A DNA stretch of 64,000 nucleotides from Gnetum montanum (Eukaryota > Streptophyta > Gnetopsida > Gnetales > Gnetaceae): positions 63,534 through 127,533 of the forward strand of contig MNCI01018082.1 in assembly GCA_015680685.1 (NCBI GenBank), in the 5' to 3' direction. Below the pieces are notes generated by a model that was given only the letters and a program-made list of their open reading frames with translations, was not told where the DNA came from and did not search any database. This document shows positions 48,278 through 59,999 of this stretch, one piece after another. Within the stretch, counting starts at the first letter, position 1, and each line of letters opens with the position of its first letter. Made by a program: the position numbers and the translations under genes.

Positions 48278-49118
48278 TGATGAGTGGCAAGGTACCCCTA
48301 TGCTCAACAATACAAATAGGAGCATGTCTGCATGATCCAGTTGAACTTTGTGGACAAACTAGTTGTGGCACCTAGACAATTATACATTGATTGTAGTTTT
48401 CTGTCCTCCCACCTAGACTAGTATTTGCTTTGTCATATATGGTTTAGTCCAAAGTGAGGTGTATGATGTGGTTTCTATGATGATGCTACTCCTAAGAATA
48501 ATGAGAAGTAACTTAATTAAGCTAATAAGAAATAAGTAATAAAATCTAAGCTAGCCTAAGTGTGATGAGCATTCATCCTTAATCATCCATATGCATCTTG
48601 GACTTCATGTACTACTTTTGGGATTGCCAAGTGCACATCACTCGAAACACTATTTGATACACCACTGGGTTACCATGTAGTTACACTTAAATGTTTGTCA
48701 TTAAGACATATTCATTCCATGTTAATAACAAGAATAGTAAATGGGAATAAAAGATATATTAATTAAGAAAATAGTAATAAATAATAAATAATTAAAACAA
48801 ATTAAAAGAAAAGTGAATGCAACAATGAAGGAGTAATCTTGATCTTTATTACTAATCATGTGTGTGTCCAAGTACATCACACTTGAACAAAGGTTCTATA
48901 CAATTACAAGCATCACACTACGAGCATGCACTTGGAAAAAGAACTAAAAATTGACAAAAGACTCAAGACTCCTAATGACTAACTATTCTAATGCCTCCTC
49001 CCTATATGCTTGAGTGCTATATTTATAGGCTGACACAAGAATCACGATATGGTGTATACGATATCGTGTCCAGGCTACAATATCGTGTGCCTAATATCGA
49101 ATCTTGAAAACTGTGATT
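48278..49118 (-). repeat. A3 5' LTR, outer end truncated
   Basis: Homologous to 39923-40794. It ends ...CTGTGATT at 49118 where the family reads ...GATTCATCA, then passes directly into B sequence (ATGGTAGGAGCC). TATA (CCTATAAATATAG on minus) at about 49019-49029, with GATATCGTG repeats beyond it. Confidence 0.85.
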
Positions 49119-50134
49119 ATGGTAGGAGCCTACTTTGGGGAGGATCCACTTGCATAAGTTTTGTTGATCATGGATTTGAACTAACCTTCACATCTTCTAA
49201 AACATCAATGATAGTTTCTTTGAATTTATGCATAATTTTGGGACTACTTATCATCACTTTCAATTATTTTTTTACTTTTTCCTACTTTTTTGTTAAAATA
49301 TCCTTCAAGTTCAATATTTCTTAGCCATCTTTTGATTCAAACCTTTGGTGTCAATTGTTCAAAACTTGTGTGCTTCTAGAGTTACACTTATTAGTCATGG
49401 GGGCTAGGGGTGTTCACTTTTAAATTTTTCTAACATATGATTTTTGAACATCATGGTAACTAATAATAATTAATCAAAATAATGTGAATAGATTTTTGAT
49501 TTTAGTTACCTCATAGCCTTGGGCATAGTATCCTACCATCACCTTATGCTTAAATGAAAACTAAGGGATCTGAAAAAAGTTAATTATTAAGGAAAATTTA
49601 CCAAAACTACTGTTGATCCTTTGGTGACTTTAGGTGATGCTAAAAGAAACACCTAAGGAAGAAGGTCTTTTTCCAAGCATGAAAATGAAGGTAAGAGAAG
49701 AATAACGAAGGATATGCCCATGGAAAAATCATATCACATATAAGATAGCAGCTCAAACATCGCATGTTTTCTAGATCCATGTGATGATGAGAAGAAATTG
49801 CAGTCCATCCTTCAAGAATGTTCCACATAACCAGAGAAGCATCAACATAACAATCTGGGTTGGAAGTCTACCATCGCCAGAAACAACAAGAAGAATAATC
49901 TTCAATGGATTCTTAAAGACCTCTACAAATTTTGTAATCTTTACTATCTGTCCAATCTTTTTGTTACTTTATCATTTTGTATACATCCACTAGAATAACA
50001 TTTTGTCATGTGGCACTCAATTTAGTTATCTCTATTTTGTCTTTTTTTCTTATGTCAAAAGCCAATGAATAATCCCATACCTTTCCAATTTTGTTAAGAA
50101 GTCAAGGATGAGTTTTCAATCATTCATGGGGATA
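49119..50134 (+). other. B 3' noncoding part, right of A3
   Basis: First about 185 bp duplicate 39735-39922, then unique B sequence to the purine tract at 50121-50134. Contains the G-rich block (49131-49151) and ATTAGTCATGGGGG near 49392-49404. Small open frames are not supported as genes. Confidence 0.6.
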
Positions 50135-50985
50135 TGATGAGATATGATTTATTGCATCGACTGGGCCCTATCAACTAGGCCCCATCTATTGCATTGACTA
50201 GGCTCTATCAATGTGGCCCCATCGACTCAGTGTCTAGTTTCCTCTATAAATATGCACTCACAATTGTGTTTATGCATAATTCTTTGGTCAATAGAGTAAT
50301 TGAACTCTTGTATTTTTATTCCATTATCTTAGAGAACAGTTAGTGAGTGCATGTAGCGTGGATCAGAGTTAGTTGTATGACATCTTATTCAAGTGGCAAT
50401 GTACCTAAACATATTCCAGGAATAGCAATAAGATCAAGATTGAATTTTATTTATTGTAGCACTTTGACTTAGATTAAATTTACTTGTAATGAAATTTGTA
50501 TTCCATGTACTTAGTTAATATGTATGTTTCCATGCATATTAATGAGTTAGTGGGATGAGCGTGACTAGTTTTGAGCATAAACATGTATTTTATTAGTAAT
50601 TCCAGTAGCATTATTACTTAGTTTTCCTAGTAGCATAGTGCTTGGTAATCCCAGTAGTGGACATGTGGATTCAGGATGTGTATGATAAGTTGGGAATGGA
50701 CACTCATCGCTAGTAGGCTAGTTTAAACTTTACTTGCCATTGTTAATTAGTCTAAACAAATGCTTTCTTTATTATTGTTAGGAGTAACATCAAGAATCAT
50801 ATGCCTTACTCTAGAATAAACCATATGTGACAAAGCTACCAGTCCAAGTGGAAAGACATTGAATTGCGATCAAGGCATAACAATCTAGATTCCACAACTA
50901 GTCCCATCCATGGAATTCGACTAGATCATGTGTGAACGCTTGTCATTCATATGGTTGGGTGTAGGGGGTACCTCGTGGCTCATCA
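50135..50985 (+). repeat. B 3' LTR
   Basis: TGATGAGATATG ... GTGGCTCATCA, matching 34786-35697 with scattered substitutions and small deletions. TATA near 50243. Preceded by purine tract TCATGGGGATA. Confidence 0.85.
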
Positions 50986-50990
50986 CATGT
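50986..50990 (+). repeat. Right target-site duplication of element B (CATGT)
   Basis: Second copy of the 5-bp duplication at 34781-34785. Confidence 0.9.
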
Positions 50991-51600
50991 CTTTCCTGTG
51001 ATGTGATAATGTAGTAGTTATTATACACATACTTCCATTTTTTGGTAGAACTCAAGAAAATAATACAGTCTTAACAAGAGAATAAAACTTATAGTAGTAG
51101 TGTAGGAAAATCCACAAATTCCTTTGATGTCACAACCTTTTCAGTCCCACTTAGTTCTTCACTTTTCTATCCAGGCATATGATCACAAGTTTATTTTAGT
51201 TTTTTTTTGGAAAAGAATATAATTATGACTATGGTAAGAACCTCTTATTATTGAAAATAAGTGAATGGATGATGTGGTCTCAATATATATAGAATAATTC
51301 CTTCCATGATTTGTTACATAGGGTAACCTTCATAGTATTAGGATGACATCTTGCTTTATTCCTTTGCACTTTACTGGAAAATTAATAAAAATATGTACAA
51401 GAAAAATGATGAAAAATCATAGAAAGATGATAGGAATGGAAAAATGGAAAAAAAAAATCTAAAAGATATTATGAAATATAAAATGATTAAGAAATGAGAA
51501 AAATAAAATAATAGAAAAGATATTAACAATGTGAAAATGTAGTAAGAAAGAAATAAGACAAAAGAAAAGTTTAGTGCCTAAGTGTTACACTCGACATCCC
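50991..51600 (-). other. A2 3' noncoding spacer, right part
   Basis: Continues the spacer interrupted at 34785, homologous to A3 45270-45720. No gene. Confidence 0.6.
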
Positions 51601-51609
51601 TATGACTAT

Positions 51610-54600
51610 TATTAAAAATAGTTAACCAAAAGATGGAATAGTTTGAAGATGGTTTGGTGGCCAAGATAAAATCCCTAGAGTAGTCAGGATGTTCATAGAA
51701 TGGTTTAATTTTCTAAATATTGACTAGAATAAGTTTTTGTGGATTGGTTAGACGATAGATTTTCATGATGCTTGATTAGTATGTTGCATGGATGATATAG
51801 GGTCCTTCACATAGAGTTTGAAACTTAGCCTTTTGTAGCACATGACTAGGATTATGGTAGAGGACTTTATCACCCAGCTTTATTGATAGTTATCATATTC
51901 TTATGTTATGTCTACATTTCGAGTATTTTTTGTGTATCTCATTACTCATTAGCGCTACAAGTCTATTTTTCTCTAGAAGGCTAAGGTTCATAAGGCATTC
52001 TTTTTAAGTTAAGTTTAGATCTAGGTCAAGATCACTAATAGTAGCTAAGGTTTGTAGGTCCACTTGGATTGGTAGTGTGGGAATTTTTCTATAAACTAGC
52101 TCATAGGACAAGTATCCTATTGGGAGTTTCCATGTGGATCTATTTGCCCATAGAGCATCATTTAGTTTAGTTCTCCAATCATTTTGAAATCAAATAACTA
52201 TTTTGGTTAATATTCTAGATATTTCTTAGCTCACCACTTCTGCTCGACCATTTTCTTGGAGATGGTATGGTGTAGTTAGTTTGTGGTTCACCCCAAATTT
52301 TTGGATTAGCTTCTTAAATGTAGCTCCTATGAAATTTGTTGCATTGTTAGATATGAGCGTTAGTACTCAAAATATATTCATCACATGTTGTTGAAAGAAT
52401 TTAGTAGTTTTTTTAGCTATGAAAGCTTTAACTACAATGGCTTCTACCCATTTCATGAAATAATCAACATTTACTATAATATATGATTTCCCATTGGACA
52501 TTGGTGTGATGGGCCCCATAAAATCAATTCCTCAAATGTCAAATGACTTTAGTGGAAGGATCCATTATTGTGGCTCTTCATTTCTGACCGTTATCACCCA
52601 TCATGTTGGCATCTTTCACAAGACTAAGTGAACTTGTGCATATTCTTGGAGATGGTAGGCCAAAAGTAGCATGCCATCATCAACTTTAGTGCTATTTTGC
52701 ATCTTGCATAGTGACCACCACATGGTTCCTTATGCGCATCTTGCAAGATTCTTCACTAGTTCTCTTCTAGAACACCCCATCTAACTAATCCATTGACATA
52801 GATCTTGTAAATATTTCCATTAATTTCCATATATCATTTAACTTTTTGGATGAACTAATTCTTTTGTTTATTATTTCACTCAATAGGAAGCTCTTGTGTA
52901 CTGAGATAAGTCATGTAGTCAATAATCCATGACTTGTTTATTGAGTTGATAACCATTGTTATCTTTGTAGACAAATTTCCATTAGGAAATTTATTTTATA
53001 ATGGTTCATCCTGTTCCTGTGGTTTCCATCTTAGTCTTCACAAATGATCTACTACAATGTTTTTAGTTTATTTGTTGTCTTTCATTGTGATGTCAAACTC
53101 CTATAGTATCACGAGCCATCATATCACCCTTAGACTAACCACTAGTTTATTCATCAAAAACCTAATGGCATTATGATCCATGTGAACATAAATAGGATAC
53201 CTAAGCACATAATTTCTAAACTTTTTAAATGCATAAATCATAGCCATAAGCTTCTTTTCTATAGTAATGTAGTTGATTTGTGCTCTAGTGATGCTTTAGT
53301 TAGCATAGTGTATGTAATATGGTCTTCTCTAATCATCAAGCTTAGTAAGTACTATGCATAGTGTGTAGTTTGAAGCATTTTTCATAATGTGGAAGGGCTT
53401 AGATCAATTTGGAGCTTGAAGGATTGGTATTTTAATCAACTTTTGCTTGAACACACAAATGCCTTCTTACACTATTCTATCCATTGGAACAGTGCATCTT
53501 TCTTTGTTAGTTCCATTAGCAGCTTTGCTATCTTTGAAAAAATTTCAATGAATCCTTTGTAATATCTTATATGGCCTAGAAATGATTTGACATCCTTAAT
53601 AGTTTGTCACCTCTAGGTGATATTTTGAATGACTCTTATTTGATCTAGATCTACCTCTATTTCTTTTTGAGATACTCTATGTCCCAGGACAATATTGTCT
53701 TGGACCATTAGATGGCTCTTTTACCAATTTAGCTTTAAATTAGTTTCAATGCATCTTTTTAAAACCTACTCTAGTCAGTCCAATGCTTGTCTAAAGTCTA
53801 TTCCATAAGTGGAAAAATCATGCATGAATACCTCTACTCTATTACCAATCTACTTTTGGAAGATGCTTGGTATTAGCTTTTGGAAAGTAGCGAGAGCATT
53901 ACACAAGCCAAATGGCATTTTCTTATAAGAAAATATCTCCTATGGATTGGCGAATGTGGTCTTCTCTCAATCTTATAGTGTAATGCAAATATAATTATAC
54001 CTATTGTACCCATTGAGGAAACTATAGTACTACTATCATGCTATGATGTTAAGGACTTGGTCAATAGATGGTAGAGAAAAGTGTTTCTTAAATGTTGCTT
54101 AATTCAACAATCAAAAGTTGATGCAAATCCTCCAGTTGCCACCTTTCTTTGGGATAATGACTAAGGGACTCACCAATTCACTGTCTACTATTGGATAGAT
54201 GAATCCGTCTTTCAATAGTTTCTCTAATTCTTATTTTACCACTTCTTTAAGTTTAGGTTTCAATCTTCTTTGGGGCTAGCAACATAGTTTGACAATTGGA
54301 TTTATAAATTTTATGTTAGCATTTGCATTGATCAATCCACATTATTTCATCATAGGACCATGCAAATGTTGTTGACCATTTATTCACCGCTTCCAGTAAT
54401 CTTCTCTTTTGTTCTTTATTAAGATTGTCATTAATAATTACCAGTTTCTTATTATTCAAAAAATAATATTCTAGTACTTCTAGTAGGGCTTTCAACTCTA
54501 AAGGTTCTAGTTCAAACTTATCTAGTATCTCTAGCTATCCCCACTCTATGTATTCTTCCTAATGTGAGTATACACAGGGGTGTTTCTTCCTTAACTACTC

Positions 54601-57600
54601 TAACTCATCAACTTCTTTAACATAGGCACTTAAAAATTTGATTAGACAATACCATTTATAATTTGGACTTTGTCTCTTATTTAGTAATTAGCCATTGGGT
54701 AGCCTCTTATTTGGTGGATGCTACATATAGGCATTGTTGCATACACATATCTTCTACACATTGATTGCATGTTGTATTGATTTCTTATTTGATGGCCTAG
54801 ATTACCCGCATGCAATTGCACCTATTATCATTGTATGTGATACATGGAACTCGATGTCTCTATATGACTTTAGCCTCATCTTCCTTGAAAATATCGAATG
54901 ACAAGTCTCTAATTCTTAGCTTAGCATCCACAGTGCTAATCCATCCTCTCCCCATGATTATAGAAAATTCTCCCTTATTTTTCCCCACATGTATTACTAG
55001 GAAGTTAGTAGAGTAAGACCAACTACTTATTGTGGTAATGACAATGTCCACCTATCCTAGTGGAATAGTGATTGACTATTCTACAAGCTCTAATCGAATG
55101 TTACTCTTCTTTAGTGAAATAAGATTCTAGGCTTTGTACATATCTTGTTGTTGGTGGTCACTTGGAACTGCCAATACTTGGGTGCCTCCATTCTCATGGC
55201 TTTGGGATCATAGGATGCAAAGGTGTTCTTCAAATAGGGTTTAGGTGCTCACTAGTCTTTTGGCAACACTAAGGCCTAGATACCTCCAAATAAACTCAAT
55301 GATTATGAAATGAATTAATTGTGAGTATGTGTTTGTTGTTATGAATGTTGATATGCTTAGGTTTGTGAATGAAAATGTAATTGGCTATCATAAAAGAAAT
55401 TCAGCTAACTTTTTCAAATACTGTGAATTGTTGAGGATTCCTATTTTGTTAAATCACTTAGTCTACATAGTCCCTATAGTACATTACTTGAAACAAATAA
55501 AATTTCACAAAATACTTGAGCACAATTCTGCCAATCTACTCTTAATTTTCCCTAGAGAGAAAGTTCTATAAGAAAACTAGAAATAGAGTGAGATTCAATG
55601 GTTTTTAGAAAAAGAAAAGAAAAGAAAGTAGATTTGTGTAAAATCTTAAACATTTAAGTGAGATAAATTAACATGTTAAAACACTTTGCAATAAAGCTAT
55701 TCCAATTTAATCTATTATAAATCATTCAAACCCTCTGAGCTCAACAAGCAATTTCATAAAAGACACTCTTATTTAACTACCAAAATGCTTTGTAAATGAC
55801 AAAATACAAGCTTCTATTTGGCTAGTTAATATTAGTTAAGAATTTCCAACAATATAACCTCTAGAAAAATTTGACAATATCAAGATTGAAATATTAAAGC
55901 AATAGACTTTATAAGGAATAAAGCTATTCTAGTCATCACAAAGTATCAAATATTTTCTTGATTCCCTAGACTCAAACAAGCAATTTCTATAAGAAATTAC
56001 TATTAAATTGCTAAAGATGCTTTTCTAATACAACATAAGCTCTTATATGGGAAACCTAATAGAATTCTAATATTGTGTAAAAACATAGCTATAATGGAAA
56101 CCTAGAAAATCCCAAAATTAAATGCCAAGTACGATACTATCTAAACCATTAGCTAAGCAACCAAAATAAAATGGGAAGAAATGAACTCATAGGATTAAAA
56201 CAATGTAGTCATGATGTTTTTAGCAAGACATGCTTTAGAATCTTCAATATTCATCTAAGTATCTTTTCCCAAAATCCTCCTCTAAATTCTACCATTGAAG
56301 CCCCTTTTATAGTGGCCTTAGGGTAGTTACAATAATAATGAGAAGTTAATGGTGTTAAAAATATCTAGGGGATTAATTCATAACCACCCTAAGAAGTTAT
56401 AAATTCCATGAGAAATTTAAGCCATAGATGGAAATCTTGTCCCATAACTAACATATAAATATTTTATTTTATTTTTCTTAATAGTCTTAAGTACTTATCC
56501 TTAATATGAGCTCACCATTTTTGGCACATCAACCCTTATAATATATCATCCTATGGGGAAAAACATAATTTAAGTTTTTAAAATAGAGATAACTCTATTT
56601 TGAGGTGCCTTCTTCAATTCTAGGTCACTTGAATACAAATTCAAGATAGCCAATCTATGGTTGATTGCATATGTTCCCTCAATCTAAACTTCATTTTCCA
56701 AATTTAATTATTATATTTTATTCTTCTTCTTTTTTATATCATTGTTTTATTTTATGATTTTTTTATCATTTTATAACTTAATACAAATGTATGGAATGTA
56801 AAACCATAATATCATGGAAAAAATTGCAGGTGTAAAATGCAATAGTAAATGTAGCCAAACTACCAATAAGTAACCATGAGATATTTGCCACACACTCCAT
56901 TAACGTTGCATGCCTTTACAGGATAGTGACCACTTATTTGTATCTCTATCTCTACATCCATGATCAACGCAGTGGTGCATCATTTTTGCTTAAATTTTCC
57001 AATGGCATTGCAACATGAAATATTAGACAAAATGATGTCATATTTGCCACTAATTTGAGCATCGTTGTTGATGGGTAATCAGCCACCAAGCCTCTACACA
57101 TTTTCACGATGATTTTTCATGATGTCCTCTACTGAGAAACCAACATATAGCAACGCTATGGATCTTGTCCAAGGTAAGTATCACAAGGATTCCAAGGGTT
57201 TTTTTGTTAAGGGATCCATGGATGAAGGGACTCTACAACTATAGATTCCTTGCAAATGCATGATTGCTGATAGTTGCAGATGCGATGAATTTGGAAGAAT
57301 TAATTCTCAAACAAGCTCGGTGCTCCATGGAATGATGCTTGTGGCCTATTCCGTTAAACTTGCTAAAATTCATGCTCCAATGTACATGGCCATTGTAACC
57401 CTAACACCAAATCTGCCACACATATGAGCCATGTTTAGGCCTCTTAGGCTATGGATTCCAATATTACTTCTTAAGGATGTGAGGGTTTAATCCTGGAGGT
57501 CAGTAGATTTGAGATGATGGCACCATTAGAATCCATTTGTTAAGGTTCTTGAGCTTGAATCAGCACTAGGGCCCATGCCATGATCATTGATTTTTTGCTT

Positions 57601-58060
57601 GAACATCCTGTTGCAGAAACACATGATAAATTTAATATTTTAATGGTTACACCATTTTGGGAATTTTAAAACTTGATTGATAAACTTTCTAAGCTTATTA
57701 ATTTTCCAATTAAAATATAAGACACTTTGCTTAGATATATTCCTCATGTAAAATTGATATTCTCCTCCACATTGCTTTGATATTTTATTAAAATATCACC
57801 TTCAAAATCTTTGCCTTGTCTAAGGTATTTGGAAGGCTAGCTTCAATGTTCTTTTTGAGAAAACCAATGTAGAATAACTTTATCAACTTCTCAAAGCCTA
57901 TCAAGAACCATCACTACTTCATAAAAATGGTAAAAATGTGCCAACACTTTTGAAATCAGGTTTACTCTTGACATAGAATCTAATAGAGCTTTGCATGATG
58001 TATGTCCTACTATTTAGAGATATATTACGGAACTTCCCAAATCTTTTCTTTTCTTGGGAA
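51610..58060 (-). pseudogene. pol: A2 pol (protease, RT, RNase H, integrase), heavily broken
   Basis: On minus, from high to low coordinates. Protease start about 58000 (KALLDSMSRVNLIS) resumes at 55140-54860 after an insertion (SITIPLG, NFLVIHVGKNKGEFSIIMGR, GWISTVDAKLRIRDL). RT holds SYKKMPFGLCNA (53926-53895) and the catalytic FVDD box decayed to FMHDFS near 53835. Downstream are VLGHRVSQKEIEVDL and FLGHIRYYKGFIEIFSKIAK. RNase H ends YPIYVHMDHNAIRFLMNKL (about 53190-53130). The integrase HHCC finger is at about 52740-52610 (CGGHYARC, then SCERCQHDG). The integrase core has WGIDFMGPITPMSNGKSYII, KWVEAI and the NGRAE Glu region (about 52540-52230). The integrase C-terminal end (KLGDKVLYHN, then FQTLCEGPYII) is at about 51880-51790. 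Dozens of stops; domain order is that of Ty3/Gypsy. Confidence 0.85.
55150..57955. mobile_element. Unidentified 2.8-kb insertion inside the A2 protease
   Basis: The protease reading is continuous to about 57957 (VNLISK) and resumes at about 55145 (DMYKA), in the same order as D's NLISREMYQDW. The intervening about 2.8 kb therefore does not belong to the protease. It is AT-rich, holds one short open frame (55329-55571, unrecognised), and shows no transposase, RT, LTR pair or clear terminal repeat. Identity unknown; a nonautonomous transposon is likely by position only. Confidence 0.5.
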
Positions 58061-58129
58061 GCACTCCTATTTTGATCCAGTGTGTGATAGTTTGAGAGAG
58101 CATGATAATGGTCAAATTTAGATCTACAG

Positions 58130-59203
58130 AATGTGAAAGCTTGGTATTCCCCTGAGGAGTATGTGTGGATGGGTTAATGTGGGTGAAGTTTCCATCCTTT
58201 GAACCTTTTCTAGACTTGTTCTAAGAAATTGATGTTTCCTAAATCTAGGTTATTTCATTATCACATCTTCTTGTGTCTTGACTACCTTGGTAGCATTCTT
58301 TTGCTATCGTTGTGTTGGTAGTTCTCCTTGCATAACTAGTGGTAGTATTGGAGGTAGAGAGTTAGGAGTTGGAACTAATGAACTAGCTATTGGTCGATGT
58401 GCATAAGAATTAGGATCCATTTGCTAAGTAGTGGGCCTATAATACTTTGGTGGATAGTAGTGAGAGGAAGTATGGACTAAAGCACTACTAAGAGAGATTG
58501 GACATTGAGTGTAATATCCATAAGGATTGAGTTTCTTATATAGATATTGTTGCCATGGTGATGGAATTCCCCACACTTGTGGTTATTACCATTGCTTCTA
58601 GTATTTCTCTTGTGGCTAAAGATAGGCTCCGCTTGGATAGTATGATGGTTGGAAGGGCTATTTGAGATTATCCTATGGAAAAGGTAATCTTTTTGACAAA
58701 TCTCGGATGAAATGCATATGCCCTAGACTTGCAAGTGGGCCATGATAGGACAACATCCTTTAGGATGTTCATATTGGTACACTTTGCATCATTATTCATC
58801 TTTTGAACCAAAGTTAGTAATTTCCTCAACTGCAACAACTTTTCCTTTATGTTTGTAATTCTCTCATCTATTATCTCTTCTTTTCTTTCTTTTTTTATTC
58901 TTGTTTAGTGCTTGTTCAATCTTCTGCTTCACTATCTTAGGGGTAGTAGTGAATTTTTCATCTACTGAGTCCTAAATTTTATCTACCTTTGTTACAATGT
59001 CACTAACTAATTTTTGTATGGGTAGAGTTTTCTTTTGAACAACATTCTCTAAATTTTTGTCTTCTTGTCTATTTCAAATTCTAACATCTTTTTTTTCTTA
59101 TTGCAAGGTCTTGGTTGTATTCCTTAGTTGATTCCCTTTTCTTCAATTCTCCTTCTTCTTTTGCTACCAATTTTGACAAACTTCCTTGGGAATATACCTC
59201 AAG
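58130..59203 (-). pseudogene. gag: A2 gag, C-terminal part
   Basis: From the element-C insertion: LEVYSQGSLSKLVAKEEGELKKRESTKEYNQDLAIRKKR in broken register (59203-59090), matching D's LETYAQG and VAKEEGELRKRES. The zinc-knuckle-like motif is at 58751-58789 (C-K-V-Y-Q-Y-E-H-P-K-G-C-C, second Cys replaced by Tyr). The Pro/Tyr-rich tail runs to about 58140. The preceding about 60 capsid residues are missing around element C. Confidence 0.7.
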
Positions 59204-59806
59204 TGTCACATCCCCATTCCCAAATGATGCTATTGACCAATGAAGATGGTGTCTCTTCATAATAAGTGTTATTGTTAGCTTAACAAGACCCGAAAGGTTA
59301 GTTGTGATTAAGAACTGAAAGGGCATGTTGCAATAACTGACATGTCTCTTAAGGTAACCATTGGGGATTTGACCTAAGGAATTTATACCTATGGTTAGAG
59401 GTTGTGCCAACATGAAATGGTGAAGCTAGTACAAACAAGTCATGGGGTGGTAGGGCCAGTATAGGCAAGTCAGGAGAAGCTGTGTGAAGCGAGATAGGAA
59501 GTGGAGTAGCCATCCCTTCTGGCAAGCTTATAGACCTAACCATTGTGTAGTGCTGGATTGCCTCTAAGGGATAAATGCCAAAGGAAGAAAATCCTAAGGA
59601 ACACTCTTAGAGCATGATTCAGATATGATATTCTATATCAATAAAGCATTCTTTTATTACTCTTTCTACATTTTTCCTACTATTTCCTTTATACATATGT
59701 CGAATATCACTTATATTTTCCATTTGGTATATTTTCTTTGTATGCATAATGTCTAATATATTGTATATTTGAGATTTTCCATGACATCTGGGGACGAGAT
59801 GTCACA
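59204..59806 (+). repeat. C 5' LTR
   Basis: Begins TGTCACATCCCC and ends GACGAGATGTCACA. Typical of Gypsy chromovirus-like or other iMet-primed elements; lineage not determined. Confidence 0.7.
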
Positions 59807-59808
59807 AT

Positions 59809-59820
59809 TGGTATCAGAGC
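59809..59820 (+). promoter_or_regulatory. Primer binding site, tRNA-iMet type (C)
   Basis: TGGTATCAGAGC, the standard plant initiator-Met primer site, two bases after the LTR. Confidence 0.9.
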
Positions 59821-59999
59821 GAACCATGATCCCCCACGGACCATTCAGAACCATCGACTAACTACAACATGAACTTGATGATGAACCTTGAAGCCACAAC
59901 ACATGGAAAGCCATTGATTGTCACTAGATACCATATACTTGTGATGCAAGTTAGAAGATACTTGTGAATTTGTCTCCTCAAGGCTAACACTCTTGCACA

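Larger units (their letters stand above)
39923..49118 (-). mobile_element. LTR retrotransposon A3 (Ty3/Gypsy, gag plus extra ORF, no pol)
   Basis: The minus-strand order is 5' LTR (48278-49118), primer site, gag (48143-45771), about 2 kb spacer, extra ORF (43778-40952), purine tract TCGTGGGGGTA, 3' LTR (39923-40794). No pol motifs. Inserted in B's 3' noncoding part in the opposite orientation. The flanks are not a simple 5-bp duplication: about 185 bp of B (39735-39922) is repeated on the right side, and the outer end of the 5' LTR lacks its last about five bases. Confidence 0.85.
34786..50985 (+). mobile_element. LTR retrotransposon B (Ty3/Gypsy, gag-only), split by A3
   Basis: 5' LTR 34786-35697, tRNA-Asp-type primer site, gag remnant, 3' noncoding part, then A3 (39923-49118), more 3' noncoding sequence and the 3' LTR at 50135-50985. 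A perfect 5-bp target duplication flanks it. No RT, RNase H or integrase was seen and the protease core was not recognised either. With A3 removed the element is about 7 kb. Confidence 0.85.
28295..59203 (-). mobile_element. LTR retrotransposon A2 (Ty3/Gypsy with pol), split by B and C
   Basis: The left half (28295-34785) holds the 3' LTR, the extra ORF and part of the 3' noncoding region. The right half (50986-59203) holds the rest of that noncoding region, integrase, RNase H, RT, protease and the gag C-terminal part, reading from low to high coordinates. The halves are separated by element B and join at a 5-bp target duplication (CATGT). On the minus strand the restored order is gag, protease, RT, RNase H, integrase, spacer, extra ORF, 3' LTR. 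It is the only pol-bearing member here and is heavily decayed. Its own 5' LTR is not identifiable, because the LTR at 61020-61866 appears to be a copy of A3's. Confidence 0.75.
59204..59966 (+). mobile_element. Partial LTR retrotransposon C (initiator-Met primer type)
   Basis: A single LTR (59204-59806, TGTCACATCC ... GATGTCACA), a primer site complementary to tRNA-iMet and about 145 bp of internal sequence, then an abrupt return to A-type gag at 59967. No 3' LTR or protein domain. A different lineage from A, B and D. Inserted in A2 gag after codons for ...TLE. Confidence 0.75.

Noticed and set aside
53173-53361. Plus-strand open frame in the A2 pol region
   Set aside because: It is antisense to the RNase H segment read on the minus strand.
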